Assembly: GCA_017478855.1 (NCBI GenBank) | Contig: JAFVCX010000082.1 | Span: 1 to 46,915, forward strand | From: Muribaculaceae bacterium | Lineage (GTDB): Bacteria; Bacteroidota; Bacteroidia; Bacteroidales; Muribaculaceae | Length of the DNA: 46,915 bases | Direction of reading: 5' to 3' | Shown here: positions 1-8,629 of the stretch, one piece after another | Position numbering within the stretch: the first letter of the stretch is position 1 | Layout of the letters: every line of letters starts with the position of its first letter | Program-made: the position numbers and the translations under genes | Notes under the pieces: model-generated | Database searches by the model: none | Told to the model about the DNA's origin: nothing | What the model saw: the letters and a program-made list of their open reading frames with translations, nothing else

Positions 1-1
1 G

Positions 2-937
2 GAGCCTTTCCGCAAGCTCATCAATCAGGGAATGATTCAAGGCCGCAGCAACTGCGTGTATCGCATCAAGGACACCAACAAATTTGTGTCGCTCCATCTC
101 AAAGACGACTACGACGTGACTCCCATCCATGTGGATGTGAACATCGTGAGCAACGACGCACTCGACATCGACAAGTTCCGCGAGTGGCGACCCGAATACA
201 AAAACGCCGAGTTCATTCTCGAAAACGGCAAATACATTTGCGGCTGGGCCATCGAGAAAATGTCGAAATCGATGTTCAACGTCGTGAACCCCGACGATAT
301 CGTGGAGCGTTACGGTGCCGACACCTTGCGCCTCTACGAGATGTTCCTCGGTCCGGTCGAGGCCAGCAAGCCGTGGGACACCAACGGCATCGACGGTGTG
401 CACCGCTTCCTCAAAAAGCTGTGGAATCAGATTTATCAAGGCGACAGCCTGCGCCTCACCGACGACGCGCCCACGCCCGAAGCCTTGAAGTCCATCCACA
501 AGCTCATCAAGAAAATCACGGGCGACATCGAGTCGTTCTCCTACAACACCAGCGTGGCCGCCTTCATGATTTGCGTCAACGAGCTGTCGCAGCTCAAGTG
601 CGCCAGCCGTGAGGTGTATCGCCTCTTCGTGGTGCTGCTGTCACCCTTCGCGCCCCATGTGGCCGAGGAGCTGTGGCATGTGCTGGGCGGCGAGGGCACC
701 GTGTGCGATGCCCAGTGGCCGGCATGGAACGAAGAATTCCTCAAGGAGAGCACCGTGCGCTATGCCGTGATGTTCCGCGGCCGCCCGCGCTACAACATCG
801 ATGTGCCCGCCGGCACCACGGCCGACGAGGTGCAGCGCATCGCCCTTGAGCACGAGGGAGCCGCCAAGTGGCTTGAGGGAGCCACGCCCAAAAAGGTCAT
901 CGTGGTGCCCAATAAACTCGTCAATGTGGTGCTGTAA
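2..937 (+). CDS. leuS: Leucyl-tRNA synthetase, C-terminal fragment
   Basis: This is the 3' part of the class I enzyme that charges tRNA-Leu with leucine in the cytoplasm. The reading frame is open from the left edge, so the N-terminus, the HIGH motif and most of the editing domain lie outside the window. The KMSKS catalytic loop is intact (bases 257-271) and is followed by [20 protein letters not shown], which is typical of LeuRS. The anticodon-binding helical domain comes next ([18 protein letters not shown]), and then the small C-terminal domain ending in PNKLVNVVL, which helps contact the tRNA. The only oddity is the truncation by the window edge. A clear intrinsic terminator follows 34 bases after the stop. 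Assignment is near certain. Confidence 0.97.
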   Translation, partial: EPFRKLINQGMIQGRSNCVYRIKDTNKFVSLHLKDDYDVTPIHVDVNIVSNDALDIDKFREWRPEYKNAEFILENGKYICGWAIEKMSKSMFNVVNPDDIVERYGADTLRLYEMFLGPVEASKPWDTNGIDGVHRFLKKLWNQIYQGDSLRLTDDAPTPEALKSIHKLIKKITGDIESFSYNTSVAAFMICVNELSQLKCASREVYRLFVVLLSPFAPHVAEELWHVLGGEGTVCDAQWPAWNEEFLKESTVRYAVMFRGRPRYNIDVPAGTTADEVQRIALEHEGAAKWLEGATPKKVIVVPNKLVNVVL

Positions 938-970
938 GAAATACGCATAAATATACGTTATTCCCGTCAT

Positions 971-1008
971 AGAAGTTCGCTCCATTTGGGGCGGACTTCT
1001 GTTTTTTA
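971..1008 (+). terminator. Intrinsic terminator after leuS
   Basis: An imperfect inverted repeat (AGAAGTTCGCTCC paired with GGGGCGGACTTCT, bases 971-1000) is followed by a T-run at 1002-1007. It ends leuS transcription. Confidence 0.85.
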
Positions 1009-1278
1009 ACACCGCAATGCCTTTTATTCGCCACGAAACCACACCCATTTAAGTATAATTCCAATTTTTGCGGGTAAAAAAGCCGAAAATTCATAACCAT
1101 TACTCTTTATTTAGTTACTAATTGTTAAAAATGGGGGAGGTAATTAGGAATTCTGCCTATTTTTATTGTATAAATAAGTAAATTTGCGGCCATAAACCTT
1201 GCTTTACGTGTAGCCAACACGTTGATAATAAGTAAAATATGTTATAACCTACTATTAATAACCAAAACCAACTAACCA
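1009..1278 (+). other. AT-rich intergenic region upstream of the C10 protease
   Basis: This is most of a 341-base gap between leuS and the protease. No reading frame on either strand looks like a gene. It is much more AT-rich than the flanking coding DNA. The only clear signal is a -7 promoter box at 1179-1186, described separately. The rest probably holds upstream regulatory sequence, but no operator-like repeat was recognised. Confidence 0.6.
1179..1186 (+). promoter_or_regulatory. Bacteroidota -7 promoter box for the C10 protease
   Basis: TAAATTTG followed by C matches the Bacteroidota sigma-ABfr -7 consensus TAnnTTTG exactly. No clean TTTG -33 element was found at the usual 19-21 base spacing. 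It predicts a leader of about 85-90 bases before the ATG at 1279. Confidence 0.65.
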
Positions 1279-4200
1279 ATGAAGAGATCTACACTTCTTC
1301 TTGCTCTCCTCTCTGTGGGAATAGTGGCAACGGCCAACCCCGTGAGCCGGCAACAAGCGTTCAAAAACGCGCAATGCTTCATGGCTCACCAGAAACAAGC
1401 CGTCGCCCTCAGCGATCAGGACGCGCAGAGCAAACCTCGAAAAATCAAAGGTACGGCAGCCCAAGAAACCGCTGCCTACTATGTGTTCAATGCCCAAAAC
1501 CAAGCCGGCTACGTCATCGCTTCGGGTAGCGACCTCGTGCGCCCCGTGCTGGCCTATGTGGACAACGGCAGCTTTAACGAGAGCGCCATCCCGCCCGCCA
1601 TGCAGGACTACCTCGACATGTATGCCGACCAAATCGAGTGGGCCGAGAAAAACAACATTCAGGCCACTCCAGCCAAGAAAATGCAGAAACACGACGTGGA
1701 CATCCTTATGACCACCAAGTGGAACCAGACCAGCCCTTACCAGCAGTATCTGAACATCAGCGGAGAAACCATCTGGTCGCCCACCGGTTGCTTGACCACC
1801 GCCACGGCTCAGGTGATGAACTATCACAAATGGCCCGCTGGAACGACCAAGGTCATTCCGTCATACAACCTGACGACTACCATCACCACACCCGAGCTGG
1901 AGCCGGTCACCTTCGAGTGGGACCTGATGAAGGACAGTTATAGCAGCAGCGACCGCGACACACCCGAGGGTCAAGCCGTGGGCACGCTGATGAAATATGT
2001 GGCTTTGGCTACCCAAGCCAGCTTGGGAATTGCCTCGACCAGCACCACCGACTGCCACGCCGCCTACGCGCTCAAGCAATTCTTTAACTATGACGACGGC
2101 GTGCGCTTCTTGCAGGACTGGAACCTAACCACCGCCGAGTGGGACAGCATCATCTATAATGAGGTGGCCAACAAACGCCCGGTCATCCACACCGGTTCTC
2201 GCTTCAGCAACTCGGCCTATGGCCACGCCTTTGTGTGCGACGGTTATCGCGAGGTCGACAGCCTCTACCATTTCAACTGGGGTTGGGGCGGCTCGTCCGA
2301 CGGCTGGTTTGCCCTCGACGCGTTGCAGCCCTCCAGCATCGGCACAGGTGGCGGTAGCGGCACGGGCGGCTACAACTGGCTGCGCTCGATCACCGTGGGT
2401 GTGCAGAAGCCCGACGGCATCCCCGCCGACGAGGTGAACGAGGTCGTTGACCAGCTGTGTATGGCTTTGGAAAGCGAAACAGTGATGCACCGCAACTCGC
2501 GCGACGAGGACTTCGGCGAAATGCGCTTGGGCGTGGTGATGTGGCCCTACGACTACCAGAACTTGTGGTATGAGTGCTCAATGGGCCTCTATAACGAGGA
2601 CGGCGAGCTGGTGCGCGTTTATCCTTTCGAGGTCAAGAACTACATGAAGGGTTACTCTTACGTGAATCTCTTCAGCTTCAACATTGGTGCCGAACTTCCG
2701 TTGGGTAAATATGAGTTGAAGACCGTGTCGCGTCTGCTCGACAGTGACATCTACCGCTCGACCTTCGGTGCCGACCATCGTCGCATCCAACTGGAGGTGA
2801 AAGATACCGAACTCATCATTAAACCGCCCTATGACCTCACCGTGAGCAATGTGGCAGTGGAGAATTGCACCTCATCATCCTACAAGCAGCTCACATACGA
2901 CCTGACCAACAACAGCGACGAGGACTTCGTGGGTCGCATCTATGTTGTCTATAACGCCAGCACGGCCAACGCCAACTATCAAGTGAACGTGCCCGCCGGC
3001 GAGACCATCCATGTCAAGACCGACAAGGGTGTTACGTCTCAATCTGTATTGTCGAACTATGCCATCTCGTTCGACTCGCGTCGCCGCTGGTCGTTATGGA
3101 ACGGCAATAGCAACTGGGCAAACATCGACTATCAGTTGGCATTTGACCACAAGGCCAATAGTGAAGGCAAGTTGACCGGCAACGATGTTGAGTTCACCGT
3201 GCACATCACCAACCGTGGCGAGGTTCCCTACGAGAAAGACCTCACCGCCGTGCTCTATGAGAGCGACAGCACTGTGAGCACCGGCATCACCCAAACCGTG
3301 ACCGCCACCGTCGACCCGAAGAACAACAAGAAGTTCAACTTCAAGTTCGTCGACCTGCCCGAGGGCAAGACCTATAGCCTGCGCGTGACCCACTACGAGT
3401 CTAAGGCTAACACCAACGTGACCTACGGCCCGTTCACCACCGGCAAGGGTACCTTTATCCAGCTGGCCGAGGGCGACTCGGTGGTGATCGACGGCAACGC
3501 CGTGACCATCCCCGACGAGGCTCTCTATGTGGACGCCCGCAATAGCGAAGCCATCGACAACATCACGCCCAACAACAATCCCAACACGCTCTATCTGCTG
3601 CCCGCAGGCACCACCGTGCCCGAGAAACTGGCCGGCAAGAACGTGGTGGTGGGCAACGTGGCCCAAAACATCACTATGGTGGACGGCACCGACTTTGTGA
3701 CCCCGATTGACTTCACCGCACAGAACATCACCTACGTACGCACCTTCACCCGCAATGGCGACGGCAAGAACAACTGGGAAACCGTTATGCTCCCGTTTGC
3801 CGTGAAGAGCGTGAACGACGCTACGAAGACCCTCGACTGGGCACGCACCGCCGACAACAGCGACTGCGACCTCTGGGTGATGGAACTCGCAGGTGAACCC
3901 ACCGGCAGCGAGCTGACGCTCGACTTCGCTTCGGCTATGGAGGCCTACAAGCCCTATCTGATTGCCGTGAATGGCTTGGCCGGACGTGAACTGACCTTCA
4001 CCGGCACCGATGCCGCCATCACCGCAGGCAAGGCCGGTGTGACCGTGAATGGCAACTACGATATGATTGGCCGCGCCGAGAAGACCGAGAGCCGCTACTT
4101 CTATCTGCTGGATGAGCCAAGCAACGCTCCGGCTACCGAAGATGGCACATCGGCCGAAACAACCAGCGACAACAAGTTCACCCTCGTGAAGGCTCCCGCC

Positions 4201-4443
4201 ACAGTGGCCCCCTTCCGCGCCTATATGGTGAACTACAGCCAAAGCACTCCTTACAGCGCACTCACGCTGCTCGTGCCCGGCGGCACGCAGACGGGTGTGA
4301 CCACCATTACCGTGAACGAGCCTGTGCGCAAAATCACCGGCGTTTACACGCTCGATGGCCGCAAGGTGGCTGCCGACGACAAGTCGCTCTCTACCCTGCC
4401 CCGTGGCATCTATATCGTGAACGGCGAGAAATACGTTCGCTAA
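1279..4443 (+). CDS. Secreted C10 (streptopain-like) cysteine protease with a type IX-like C-terminal domain
   Basis: A 1054-residue secreted endopeptidase of the SpeB/interpain class. A signal peptide (residues about 1-19, MKRSTLLLALLSVGIVATAN) is followed by a Spi-type propeptide with YYVFN and GYVIASGSD motifs (about 20-135). The papain-fold domain comes next: catalytic Cys171 in SPTGCLTTATAQ, catalytic His316 in YGHAFVCDGY, and the family's NWGWGG stretch at 333-338. About 700 residues of beta-sandwich and Ig-like modules follow. The protein ends in ITGVYTLDGRKV...LPRGIYIVNGEKYVR, a tail typical of type IX secretion (PorSS) sorting domains. The product is therefore probably exported to the cell surface or medium, where it would degrade proteins or host peptides. 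It has its own promoter and is flanked by terminators, so it is probably monocistronic. Family assignment is firm. The secretion route is inferred. Confidence 0.92.
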   Translation: MKRSTLLLALLSVGIVATANPVSRQQAFKNAQCFMAHQKQAVALSDQDAQSKPRKIKGTAAQETAAYYVFNAQNQAGYVIASGSDLVRPVLAYVDNGSFNESAIPPAMQDYLDMYADQIEWAEKNNIQATPAKKMQKHDVDILMTTKWNQTSPYQQYLNISGETIWSPTGCLTTATAQVMNYHKWPAGTTKVIPSYNLTTTITTPELEPVTFEWDLMKDSYSSSDRDTPEGQAVGTLMKYVALATQASLGIASTSTTDCHAAYALKQFFNYDDGVRFLQDWNLTTAEWDSIIYNEVANKRPVIHTGSRFSNSAYGHAFVCDGYREVDSLYHFNWGWGGSSDGWFALDALQPSSIGTGGGSGTGGYNWLRSITVGVQKPDGIPADEVNEVVDQLCMALESETVMHRNSRDEDFGEMRLGVVMWPYDYQNLWYECSMGLYNEDGELVRVYPFEVKNYMKGYSYVNLFSFNIGAELPLGKYELKTVSRLLDSDIYRSTFGADHRRIQLEVKDTELIIKPPYDLTVSNVAVENCTSSSYKQLTYDLTNNSDEDFVGRIYVVYNASTANANYQVNVPAGETIHVKTDKGVTSQSVLSNYAISFDSRRRWSLWNGNSNWANIDYQLAFDHKANSEGKLTGNDVEFTVHITNRGEVPYEKDLTAVLYESDSTVSTGITQTVTATVDPKNNKKFNFKFVDLPEGKTYSLRVTHYESKANTNVTYGPFTTGKGTFIQLAEGDSVVIDGNAVTIPDEALYVDARNSEAIDNITPNNNPNTLYLLPAGTTVPEKLAGKNVVVGNVAQNITMVDGTDFVTPIDFTAQNITYVRTFTRNGDGKNNWETVMLPFAVKSVNDATKTLDWARTADNSDCDLWVMELAGEPTGSELTLDFASAMEAYKPYLIAVNGLAGRELTFTGTDAAITAGKAGVTVNGNYDMIGRAEKTESRYFYLLDEPSNAPATEDGTSAETTSDNKFTLVKAPATVAPFRAYMVNYSQSTPYSALTLLVPGGTQTGVTTITVNEPVRKITGVYTLDGRKVAADDKSLSTLPRGIYIVNGEKYVR

Positions 4444-4452
4444 ACCTCTTTC

Positions 4453-4481
4453 ACATGGAGCCATGCGACATGGCTCCATGT
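4453..4481 (+). terminator. Perfect 13-bp hairpin after the protease gene
   Basis: ACATGGAGCCATG (4453-4465) and CATGGCTCCATGT (4469-4481) form a perfect 13-bp stem with a 3-base loop. No T-run follows, so alone it is more likely an RNA 3'-end stabiliser or pause hairpin. It stands just ahead of the true terminator. Confidence 0.6.
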
Positions 4482-4494
4482 AACCCTCCATCAG

Positions 4495-4527
4495 CAAGTC
4501 CGCCCCTCGTGGCGGACTTGTCTTTTT
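4495..4527 (+). terminator. Intrinsic terminator of the protease gene
   Basis: A perfect 10-bp stem (CAAGTCCGCC with GGCGGACTTG, 4495-4520) with a 6-base loop is followed by TCTTTTT. Confidence 0.85.
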
Positions 4528-4558
4528 CGGCCAATCTTGGAAATAAACTTGGGGCAGT

Positions 4559-4590
4559 GTTGTAAATGAGAAAAATGATCATTACCTTTG
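4559..4590 (+). promoter_or_regulatory. Promoter of the rdgB gene
   Basis: GTTG at 4559-4562 (-33), a 20-base spacer, and TACCTTTG at 4583-4590 (-7) give a near-consensus Bacteroidota promoter. The predicted leader is about 115 bases before the ATG at 4712. Confidence 0.7.
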
Positions 4591-4711
4591 CAATAGGTAA
4601 TATGGCCTTCTGCTGTGTTGATTTTATTCTTTCTTTTTTTGAATAAAAGTTCACAAGAAGAACCCGACCGCCTATCATGAATTGTGCATAATAAACGATG
4701 GATGAAGAGAG

Positions 4712-5320
4712 ATGAAGAAAATTGTTTTTGCCACCAACAATGCCCATAAGTTGGAGGAACTTCGCCAGATTGTGGGTGACCGATATCAGGTTTTGAGCCT
4801 CAGCGACATCAACTGCCACGACGACATACCCGAAACTGCCGATACCCTTGAGGGCAATGCCCGAATCAAGGCCGAGTATGTGCTGCAAAAATATGGCTAC
4901 GACTGCTTCAGCGACGACACGGGGCTGGAGATCGACGCGCTGGGCGGCGAGCCGGGAGTGATGAGCGCGCGCTATGCCGGAGTGGCACACGACAGCGAGC
5001 GAAACATCGACAAGGTGCTGCGCCTGCTGGCCGGCGTGCCCATAGAAAAACGTACCGCCCGGTTTAGGACTGTGATTGCATTCGCTCAAAGAGAGGAAGA
5101 TGGCAAAGAATTCTCCATCAAGTATTTTGAGGGAAAAGTAGAGGGGCGCATCTTCACCGAGAGGCATGGCACAGGCGGTTTTGGCTACGACAGCGTTTTC
5201 CAGCCCGTGGAGGGCGACGGCAGCACGTTTGCCCAAATGCCGCCCGAGCAGAAAAACGCCATCAGCCACCGTGGGCGCGCCGTGGCCGCCCTCATGACCT
5301 TCTTGCGGACTCAGCCCTAA
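4712..5320 (+). CDS. rdgB: Non-canonical purine NTP pyrophosphatase (RdgB/HAM1 family)
   Basis: A 202-residue cytoplasmic house-cleaning enzyme. It hydrolyses deaminated purine nucleotides (dITP/ITP, XTP) to the monophosphate plus pyrophosphate so that they are not built into nucleic acid. The start KKIVFATNNAHKLEELRQI is the substrate-binding signature of the family. Other conserved stretches are FSDDTGLEIDALGGEPGVMSARYAG, GGFGYDSVF, and the C-terminal KNAISHRGRA. Length matches the usual 190-205 residues. The ATG at 4712 was chosen because it begins exactly at the conserved lysine-rich start. It is a single-gene unit with its own promoter, convergent with the lipoprotein gene to the right. 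High confidence. Confidence 0.96.
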   Translation: MKKIVFATNNAHKLEELRQIVGDRYQVLSLSDINCHDDIPETADTLEGNARIKAEYVLQKYGYDCFSDDTGLEIDALGGEPGVMSARYAGVAHDSERNIDKVLRLLAGVPIEKRTARFRTVIAFAQREEDGKEFSIKYFEGKVEGRIFTERHGTGGFGYDSVFQPVEGDGSTFAQMPPEQKNAISHRGRAVAALMTFLRTQP

Positions 5321-5348
5321 CGAGCGCAGCTGCGACGTTGCAGGCCAG

Positions 5349-5372
5349 TAAAAAAGGCAAATGCGATTTGCC
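5349..5372 (-). terminator. Minus-strand terminator (second) of the susC1 operon
   Basis: GGCAAAT (5356-5362) and ATTTGCC (5366-5372) form a small stem. Read leftward it is followed by a TTTTTT run (the A-run at 5350-5355). Confidence 0.6.
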
Positions 5373-5390
5373 ACAAGCAGCAAAAAACAG

Positions 5391-5421
5391 GAAATCCGCC
5401 CCTGCAACGGGGGCGGATTTC
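5391..5421. terminator. Bidirectional terminator between rdgB and the lipoprotein gene
   Basis: GAAATCCGCCCC (5391-5402) pairs perfectly with GGGGCGGATTTC (5410-5421). Rightward it is followed by a short T-rich stretch. Leftward it is followed by CTGTTTTTT. It can therefore stop both convergent transcripts. Confidence 0.8.
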
Positions 5422-5479
5422 TTTATCGGGATGAGCCGCTCGTGCCGCAAGGCGCAATGGCTCATGATGTGAACCTTGA

Positions 5480-6505
5480 TTAGTTCTGGGCAAAGCTTGT
5501 GATGGCCACGGGGACGGTCTTTTCGCCACGAGTGCCATAGAGCCACCAGCTGTAGGCGCGGCCAATGGCGAGCGTCCAGTAATCGGTGAAGGTGGCGCTT
5601 GAGCCGTTAGAACGAGTGTAGGTAAGGTTACCAACCTCTTGGCCGCTGTTGTCCACGATAACCAAATCGAGGTCACGACGCTGCGAACCGCTGCTGTTGA
5701 AGACGGTCTTCACAACGCTGGGCATGAACCACGGAGTTGCCTCGCCAAAGCCAATGGGGTCGCACACGTTCTCATAATCACCGGTGGTGGTGTTTTTCAA
5801 ACGCAGTTGCAACTTGTTGGGATAAGGCGTGGTGGCGTCTTCAAACATGAAGTTGTAGAAGCGCACGCAAGCATACTCGGCGGTGTTCACTGTGGTCTGG
5901 CTGGGAATGGTGCCACGCTCAATCACGGTGGGCTCGCGGTCCAGCAGGTGCACAATCACGCTATAGTGCTTGCCGGCCTCCACTGCCGACGAAGTCTGGT
6001 CGTAAATCAGAGCGTCGTCCCAGTTCTTCAGGCCGAGGCGGTAGGACAAGATGGGTTCGCTTTCGCCCCAGTTCTCACCATCCTTAGAGAGGCGCATGAA
6101 TTTGTCGATGTTGTCGCCCTCGGTCACGCGTTTATCGTGCCATTCCGAGCCATTCACCGAGTATTGATACTTCATGTTGGCCGGTTGTTTCCACAAGCGG
6201 ATGCGAAGCGGGCCGGCATCCACGTCGTAGAACACACTCACGCCACCGCTGGGGGTACCATTGAAGTTAGAGATCAGGGCTGCGCCATTGTTCTCATAGG
6301 TCTTGCCATTAATCTCAAGGCGATAGATGCGGTTAGCCACAGCCGAGGCTACCGGCGTCATGTACATGACTTGCACACGAGCCTTCGTACCATGATCAAC
6401 AGCAGTCCAATCAAAGTCGGGATCCTTGTCGGAGCAAGAGCTTGCCACGAAGCAAAGGAGCAGCGACATTATGATATAATTGATATATTTCATTGTCTTG
6501 ATCAT
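5480..6505 (-). CDS. SusCD-associated surface lipoprotein, DUF4397-like
   Basis: A 341-residue predicted lipoprotein, last gene of the leftward operon susC1-susD1. The signal peptide ends in a lipobox (VASSC, Cys24), so the mature protein is lipid-anchored, probably on the outer membrane. The body has two similar beta-rich halves (about 40-190 and 190-341) with patterns such as RLEINGKTYENNG, GKHYSVIVHLLD and RDLDLVIVDNSG. These resemble DUF4397-type beta-sandwich domains found in other Bacteroidota lipoproteins, but that link is only suggestive. It starts 25 bases after the susD1 stop, so it probably works with that importer as an accessory binding or surface protein. A second in-frame Met at residue 5 could be the true start. 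The function is not known. Confidence 0.8.
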   Translation of the reverse strand: MIKTMKYINYIIMSLLLCFVASSCSDKDPDFDWTAVDHGTKARVQVMYMTPVASAVANRIYRLEINGKTYENNGAALISNFNGTPSGGVSVFYDVDAGPLRIRLWKQPANMKYQYSVNGSEWHDKRVTEGDNIDKFMRLSKDGENWGESEPILSYRLGLKNWDDALIYDQTSSAVEAGKHYSVIVHLLDREPTVIERGTIPSQTTVNTAEYACVRFYNFMFEDATTPYPNKLQLRLKNTTTGDYENVCDPIGFGEATPWFMPSVVKTVFNSSGSQRRDLDLVIVDNSGQEVGNLTYTRSNGSSATFTDYWTLAIGRAYSWWLYGTRGEKTVPVAITSFAQN

Positions 6506-6530
6506 TTTTAGTTGTTAACGTGAACCTTGA

Positions 6531-8600
6531 TTATTTCTCTTTCACCTTGGTGGGCTGATCGCCGGGATAAGCAAACCATGGGATAGAGCACTGGTAGTTG
6601 TCGGCCAGACCCGAAATAGGAGTCAAGTCCTTCAAGCTGGGCTTATTCCACATGTACTCCGAGTTGTAGCGCGGACGGATGCGGAAGCAAGGCGAGCCAT
6701 TGTTTATGGTGTTGTAAGTGCCCTTGCGGCCCTGCACCTGTGCGGGAGCCAGATAGAAGCCTTTGTACACCTTCGTGGGATCGCTGTCCATCTTCTGATA
6801 AACTGCAGTGAGGTCCCAACCATTGTCATACTCAGGATATTCGCCGGTGAAGTCGATGTCATAGAAGTACTTGCGCTGATCCACCCACTCCTCGAGGGCT
6901 CCCCACGGGAAGAGGTGAGCAAACTTCTGCATCATGATGTGCGAGAGGGTGAAATCGTTGAGCGAGAGGCCGTTCACATAGGGACCTGCCAGATATTCGG
7001 CAGCCAGTGTGTTGAAGTCGGCGCGGTTCACGATGTCGCCTTCATAGCCGGTCACATTGTCAATCTCCACAGTCTTGGCATCCTCAATCAGGTTGCCATC
7101 CTCGTCATACTTGGCGGGAACATTGCGAGTGATCTTGCCATTGATGATGGGCTTGCCTTCCACAATGAAGCTTGCGGTGAACTCCAAATCGGCAGCCACA
7201 GCCTTCTTCCAAGTTTCGAGAGCGGCAGCCTTGTCGCCCACCTTGAATTGAGCCTCGGCGAGATCGAAGAGGATTTCGGGATAAGTGGCGAGAATGTAGG
7301 GAGCGTTGTTGCGATAGATCCAGCGACCCTCACCCACGTTGTTCTCGTTGATGGTCGAGGTGGCGTAGGGAGTGTTGTAGAACGAGCACACGTTGGCATC
7401 GTTGGCACGAGCGGGATCGATGGCACTGTTGTTCAGGAACGAGCTTGAAGTTCCGGTGAACGTGCCGGCGAAGAACACATACTTTTTGAGCTTGTTCAGG
7501 TCGGTTTCGTTAGCCTTCAGCAGATCACCCACTTGGTAGCCTTCGGGAATGTCGTCGCCCACTTTGTAGCGGCCACTCTTGGTGCCGAACTTCACGAGCG
7601 GACGGGGGTCGAAGTGACCGGTTTCCTCCAGCGTGTCGCAAATGATTTGGTTCTCGCTGATTTCATAGCGCAGGTTGGCCACGTCTTGGTTCTCCACAGC
7701 AATCCAGTTGCCGTTCTCATCATATTTGGGAATGCGGCCCGTCATTATTTCCACAGCATACTCGTGCGGATAGTACACGCGAGTCATGTTGCCACGGGTT
7801 GTGCCCCACCAGTTGTTGTAGCCGCTATAGGGAGCGTCCTTGCCACCGGCGGTGATTGAGAGCAGAGCGTTGTCGGCGTTGCTGGCAAACGATTTGCCGG
7901 CAGCCTCCACGAGCTTGCTGTAGTACTTCGATTGGAAGTCCTTCTTGTTGGTGAGCGAAGCGAGGTTGCGCACGATCACTGCATAAGCAAACTTAATCCA
8001 GCGGTCTTTGTTGCCGCCATAGATGAAGTCGGTGCTCGAAATCTTGGTGCCATAGTTGGTGGCATCTTCTTTCTGCAGCAGCTCGATGGCTTTCTCAGCC
8101 CATTCGATCACTTGAGCATAGATGTCTTCCTGATAGTCATATTCGTGCGAGAGCAGACCGGGCACAAACGCTTGCTTCATGGGCAGCTCGCCGTGATATT
8201 TGGTCATGGCGTCCCACGAGTAGGCCTTCATGGCATAGCCAATGCCGGCCAGCGTCCAGTTCTCAGCCTCTTCCGACTGGTTGATCAAGTTCTCAAGGTT
8301 CATACCCTGATTCCAATACACCATGCGCCAAATTTCGCCACCGGCATCGCTACCTGCTGTGTAGTAGTGGTTGGCAAAGTTGGTGTAGCTGGTGGTTCCC
8401 ATCATTTGGGTCAGCGGACCGGCAGCACGAATGTCCCAATACAGGCCCTGATACTGCTGCTGAATGCCGGCAAGATAAAGGTAAGCGTCCACATAGTCGG
8501 GAGCGTCCTCATTGCGGTTCACATCCAGATAGTCGTCGCAACTGGTCATGGTGAGCGCTACGACGATGGCTGCGAGCAATAAATTGATATATTTTTTCAT
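6531..8600 (-). CDS. SusD/RagB-family outer-membrane nutrient-binding lipoprotein (SusD-like type 2)
   Basis: A 689-residue surface lipoprotein that should form the lid over its partner SusC channel and capture substrate. The signal peptide ends in lipobox TMTSC (Cys21), followed by DDYLDVNRNEDAPDYVD, the usual beginning of this class. TPR-like helical content is evident, for example YPEILFDLAEAQFKVGDKAAALETWKKAV. The C-terminus carries the aromatic-rich FAYPGDQPTKV region of SusD-like proteins. The sequence pattern fits the SusD-like_2 subgroup, whose loci often lack carbohydrate-active enzymes. It follows susC1 by 29 bases in one operon. No substrate can be assigned. A peptide or glycopeptide is a guess prompted by the secreted protease nearby. 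Confidence 0.92.
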   Translation of the reverse strand: MKKYINLLLAAIVVALTMTSCDDYLDVNRNEDAPDYVDAYLYLAGIQQQYQGLYWDIRAAGPLTQMMGTTSYTNFANHYYTAGSDAGGEIWRMVYWNQGMNLENLINQSEEAENWTLAGIGYAMKAYSWDAMTKYHGELPMKQAFVPGLLSHEYDYQEDIYAQVIEWAEKAIELLQKEDATNYGTKISSTDFIYGGNKDRWIKFAYAVIVRNLASLTNKKDFQSKYYSKLVEAAGKSFASNADNALLSITAGGKDAPYSGYNNWWGTTRGNMTRVYYPHEYAVEIMTGRIPKYDENGNWIAVENQDVANLRYEISENQIICDTLEETGHFDPRPLVKFGTKSGRYKVGDDIPEGYQVGDLLKANETDLNKLKKYVFFAGTFTGTSSSFLNNSAIDPARANDANVCSFYNTPYATSTINENNVGEGRWIYRNNAPYILATYPEILFDLAEAQFKVGDKAAALETWKKAVAADLEFTASFIVEGKPIINGKITRNVPAKYDEDGNLIEDAKTVEIDNVTGYEGDIVNRADFNTLAAEYLAGPYVNGLSLNDFTLSHIMMQKFAHLFPWGALEEWVDQRKYFYDIDFTGEYPEYDNGWDLTAVYQKMDSDPTKVYKGFYLAPAQVQGRKGTYNTINNGSPCFRIRPRYNSEYMWNKPSLKDLTPISGLADNYQCSIPWFAYPGDQPTKVKEK

Positions 8601-8629
8601 CTTATTTCCTTATTAATATAGGTTCAACA

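Noticed and set aside
3094-4497. A 467-codon minus-strand frame opposite the C10 protease
   Set aside because: Shadow of the protease; no recognisable domain, no promoter, atypical composition. The same holds for long antisense frames at 15884-17428, 18818-20131, 12399-14018 and 40274-41500.
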